From: Paenibacillus amylolyticus
Lineage (GTDB): Bacteria > Bacillota > Bacilli > Paenibacillales > Paenibacillaceae
Assembly: GCF_001570725.1 (NCBI RefSeq)
Contig: NZ_BCNV01000001.1
Coordinates: 1,984,001 to 2,048,000 of the forward strand
Direction of reading: 5' to 3'
Length of the DNA: 64,000 nucleotides
This document shows, piece after piece, positions 62,105-64,000 of this stretch. The notes under the pieces were generated by a model. That model made no database searches. It was given only the letters and a program-made list of their open reading frames with translations, and had not been told where the DNA came from. A program made the translations under genes and the position numbers. Every line of letters begins with the position of its first letter. The stretch's first letter is position 1.

Positions 62105-63685
62105 ATGATCATCAAAAAAATCGGAATTTCAGTAGTATCACTCACCATTCTGACATCGGTAAGTATGTTTGACGTTTATGGTGCAGCTTCAAAACGCATG
62201 ATCGAAGTGTCCGAACAATCGGCTAACGTGGTTGTGAACGGTCAAAGGGTGGAAGGAGAATCGTTTCTATATAACGGAGTCACTTATGTACCGGCAAGAG
62301 CGATTGGGGAAGCCTTGGGAAAAGAGGTAGACTGGGATAACAACACTCAATCGGTGTTTGTTGGACAAAAGATTAACGATGAGCAGGGATACCGTGGTAC
62401 CAAAACGCCATATCCTTTCAAAGAAGCAAGTTATACAGAAGCTCCTGATGGATATGAGCCCGTATTTATTAACTACGTAGGAAGACATGGTTCCAGACAT
62501 CTATCCAGTTCCAAGTACGACAAGACGCTTTTTGAACTGCTCGACATCGCAGAAAAGGATGGGCAGATTACCAATCTAGGCAAAGAGTTGAAGAAGGAAA
62601 TTGGCAAACTGATGGTGGTTGAAAAAGATCATTATGGATTGCTATCCACCACGGGTGGAGAAGAACTGAAAGGAATAGGAAGCAGAGTCGGGCAGAATTT
62701 CAAAGAACTATTTACATCAGATAAAAAAGTAATTGCACAAGCAACTTTCAAAGATCGAACGCCTCAGAGCAGAGATCAGTTTATTGAAGGGTTAAAGGAT
62801 AGCTTGGGCGATAACAAGGTAGACATTCTGGCTTCAGCCTTTGAAGAAGAGCAAGATCCTTATCTACGTCCCTACGATTTAGCTACAAAGTATAACGAAT
62901 ATGCTGAAGATGGAGACTGGGTTAAGTTATACGAGGATTATGTTACTCAGAGCACAGGAACGCGTTATGCAAAAGAAGTACTTTTGCAATTTTTCTCTGA
63001 AGACTTCTACAAGCGGTTGAACGCTGGAGAGTTCGAGCTGAAGGATGAGAAGGGAAAAGTGAAGCTCAGCAACCCAACCGAGGCTGCTTCTAATCTATAT
63101 GAACTGTACATCATCTCTTCGAATATTAAAGGAGAAGGTGACTTCGAATTCGGGCGGTATTTCACAACCAATCAGTTAAAGTGGTACGAGAGCGTCGATA
63201 ATATCAATGATTTTTATGAAAAAGGTCCGTCCTTAACGTCAACAGATCTGCCGCAGAATATCATTGCACCCCTGGTCAAAGAATTGATCGTGTCAACCGA
63301 ACAGTCCATTCAGCAGAAAGACACGGCTGGTATATTTCGTTTTGCTCACGCAGAAACCATCATTCCACTATCTTCATTCCTGGATATCGCCGGAGCGAAT
63401 GTTAGTGTAGATAAGCCGCAGGACGTGACCCAAAACTGGAATGGCTCGGTCATCTCACCAATGGGGGCAAATATTCAATGGATTCTGTACTCCAACGGTA
63501 AAGATGTTTTGGTGAAAATGCTTAGAAATGAAGAAGAAATCGCCTTCCCAATCGAAACTAAGACCTACCCATACTATAAGTGGGAAGATGTGAAGACATA
63601 TTACCAAAACAAACTGCAGAAGGTAGGCGTAAGCTTGGACAGCAGTTTGGAAGATAATATTGAACTTTTACAGAAGAAATTCTAA
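62105..63685 (+). CDS. Secreted MINPP-like histidine phosphatase with Cu-amine-oxidase-like N-terminal domain
   Basis: The 526-residue protein has a signal peptide (about 1-24, DVYGAA), a small domain of the copper amine oxidase N-terminal or stalk type (about 35-95, VNGQRVEGESFLYNGVTYVPARAIGEALG) and a branch-2 histidine acid phosphatase domain. The nucleophile motif is RHGSRH near residue 127, and the proton-donor motif is HAET near 415, the variant of multiple inositol polyphosphate phosphatases. It likely removes phosphate from phytate or similar esters outside the cell. The start is uncertain: AAGGGAG is about 14 bases from this ATG. The frame is open further upstream, without better sites. 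Confidence 0.82.
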   Translation: MIIKKIGISVVSLTILTSVSMFDVYGAASKRMIEVSEQSANVVVNGQRVEGESFLYNGVTYVPARAIGEALGKEVDWDNNTQSVFVGQKINDEQGYRGTKTPYPFKEASYTEAPDGYEPVFINYVGRHGSRHLSSSKYDKTLFELLDIAEKDGQITNLGKELKKEIGKLMVVEKDHYGLLSTTGGEELKGIGSRVGQNFKELFTSDKKVIAQATFKDRTPQSRDQFIEGLKDSLGDNKVDILASAFEEEQDPYLRPYDLATKYNEYAEDGDWVKLYEDYVTQSTGTRYAKEVLLQFFSEDFYKRLNAGEFELKDEKGKVKLSNPTEAASNLYELYIISSNIKGEGDFEFGRYFTTNQLKWYESVDNINDFYEKGPSLTSTDLPQNIIAPLVKELIVSTEQSIQQKDTAGIFRFAHAETIIPLSSFLDIAGANVSVDKPQDVTQNWNGSVISPMGANIQWILYSNGKDVLVKMLRNEEEIAFPIETKTYPYYKWEDVKTYYQNKLQKVGVSLDSSLEDNIELLQKKF

Positions 63686-63697
63686 TTGGTTGAACGA

Positions 63698-63737
63698 AGA
63701 AAGCAACTCCACTCAAAGGGGTTGCTTTCTTTTTTTG
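63698..63737 (+). terminator. Terminator after the MINPP-like gene
   Basis: GAAAGCAACTCC and GGGGTTGCTTTC form a long stem with one or two wobbles, followed by TTTTTTT. Confidence 0.88.
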
Positions 63738-63770
63738 CATGTTGAATGAAATGGACCAATAAAAAAATCC

Positions 63771-63797
63771 TAAAACAAAATGTGACCAAATGCCGTC
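63771..63797 (+). promoter_or_regulatory. Candidate ECF-type promoter before the sigma factor gene
   Basis: TAAAAC (63771-63776) and CGTC (63794-63797) are separated by 17 bases, matching the AAC ... CGTC pattern of ECF sigma promoters. It lies about 40 bases before the ATG of an ECF sigma gene, so autoregulation is likely. Confidence 0.55.
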
Positions 63798-63836
63798 CTT
63801 AAGAGTGTTAGAGGTATAAAGGAGGGCATACCAACC

Positions 63837-64000
63837 ATGCAGCGATCAGTTCCCCAGCTGGGCGATCATGTGATGAAAGTCTATGAGACATACGCGGATA
63901 CGCTGTTCCGGATTGCCATGGTGCACCTCGGCAGACGAGAAGACGCGGAGGAAGCCACTCAGGATACCTTCATCAAACTAATAGAAAAAGCCCCTACATT
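63837..64000 (+). CDS. ECF-type RNA polymerase sigma factor, 3' end outside window
   Basis: Fifty-four codons are present from an ATG at 63837, behind AAAGGAGGG. The protein begins MQRSVPQLGDHVMKVYE and contains a sigma region 2 start: YADTLFRIAMVHLGRREDAEEATQDTFIKLIEK (in parts), with the EDAEEATQDTF helix typical of region 2.2 where core polymerase binds. It is short and lacks an upstream region 1, so it belongs to the ECF group. An anti-sigma gene may follow outside the window. Confidence 0.9.
   Translation, partial: MQRSVPQLGDHVMKVYETYADTLFRIAMVHLGRREDAEEATQDTFIKLIEKAPT

Overview
The window reads as chromosome of a carbohydrate-degrading Paenibacillus (Firmicutes). The grounds are gene content and style: many LplA/LplB/YtcP-type sugar importers without their own ATPase, YesM/YesN-type two-component systems with AraC output domains, a GH11 xylanase almost like Bacillus XynA, SLH-anchored enzymes, strong Shine-Dalgarno sequences with frequent GTG/TTG starts, and CcpA-type cre sites. 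The species is not determined. I see no rRNA, intact tRNA, CRISPR array, insertion sequence or phage gene.

Layout. 1-6.6 kb: the end of a GH43 gene, then an operon of a solute-binding protein, a sensor kinase and an AraC response regulator. 6.7-7.4 kb (minus): an AraC regulator with a degenerate receiver. 7.7-22.5 kb: a long operon with two solute-binding proteins (one a 965-residue fusion), two complete permease pairs, an NHL/TPR membrane protein, a YIP1-type membrane protein, a DUF5696-type lipoprotein and a GH5 enzyme with a ricin-type domain; this is the best candidate for a poorly described system. 22.8-28.9 kb: a membrane-bound AraC regulator and an LplB-YtcP-LplA importer. 29.1-34.3 kb: a xylan block with GH8 exo-oligoxylanase (minus), an SGNH esterase, a CE1-type esterase, GH11 xylanase and an SUMF1-type lipoprotein. 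34.4-42.8 kb: response regulator, kinase, second response regulator, solute-binding protein and two permeases, preceded by a promoter and a fragment of a lost SGNH esterase copy.

43.0-45.0 kb: an overlapping CheY/CheC-like/PAS-GGDEF signalling operon. 45.2-47.2 kb: a Crp/Fnr regulator divergent from an S-adenosylhomocysteinase-like protein lacking key residues and the C-terminal tail. 47.9-52.4 kb: an electrophile or redox-type operon (Gfo/Idh/MocA oxidoreductase, FMN monooxygenase, nitroreductase) flanked by HxlR and MarR regulators with matching palindromes. 52.6-57.3 kb: GH95 and an SLH-GH3 enzyme. 57.3-59.2 kb (minus): MFS exporter and TetR. 59.4-61.9 kb: GH2 and a DUF3237-like protein. 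62.1-63.7 kb: a secreted MINPP-like phosphatase. 63.8 kb to the end: the start of an ECF sigma factor.

How it works together (inference). Secreted GH11, the esterases and perhaps GH5 cut and deacylate hemicellulose outside. Four permease pairs with dedicated binding proteins import oligosaccharides, presumably powered by a shared MsmX-type ATPase encoded elsewhere. Cytoplasmic GH8, GH43, GH2 and GH95 finish the sugars. Three YesM/YesN-like units, a YesS-like regulator and cre sites provide induction and catabolite repression.
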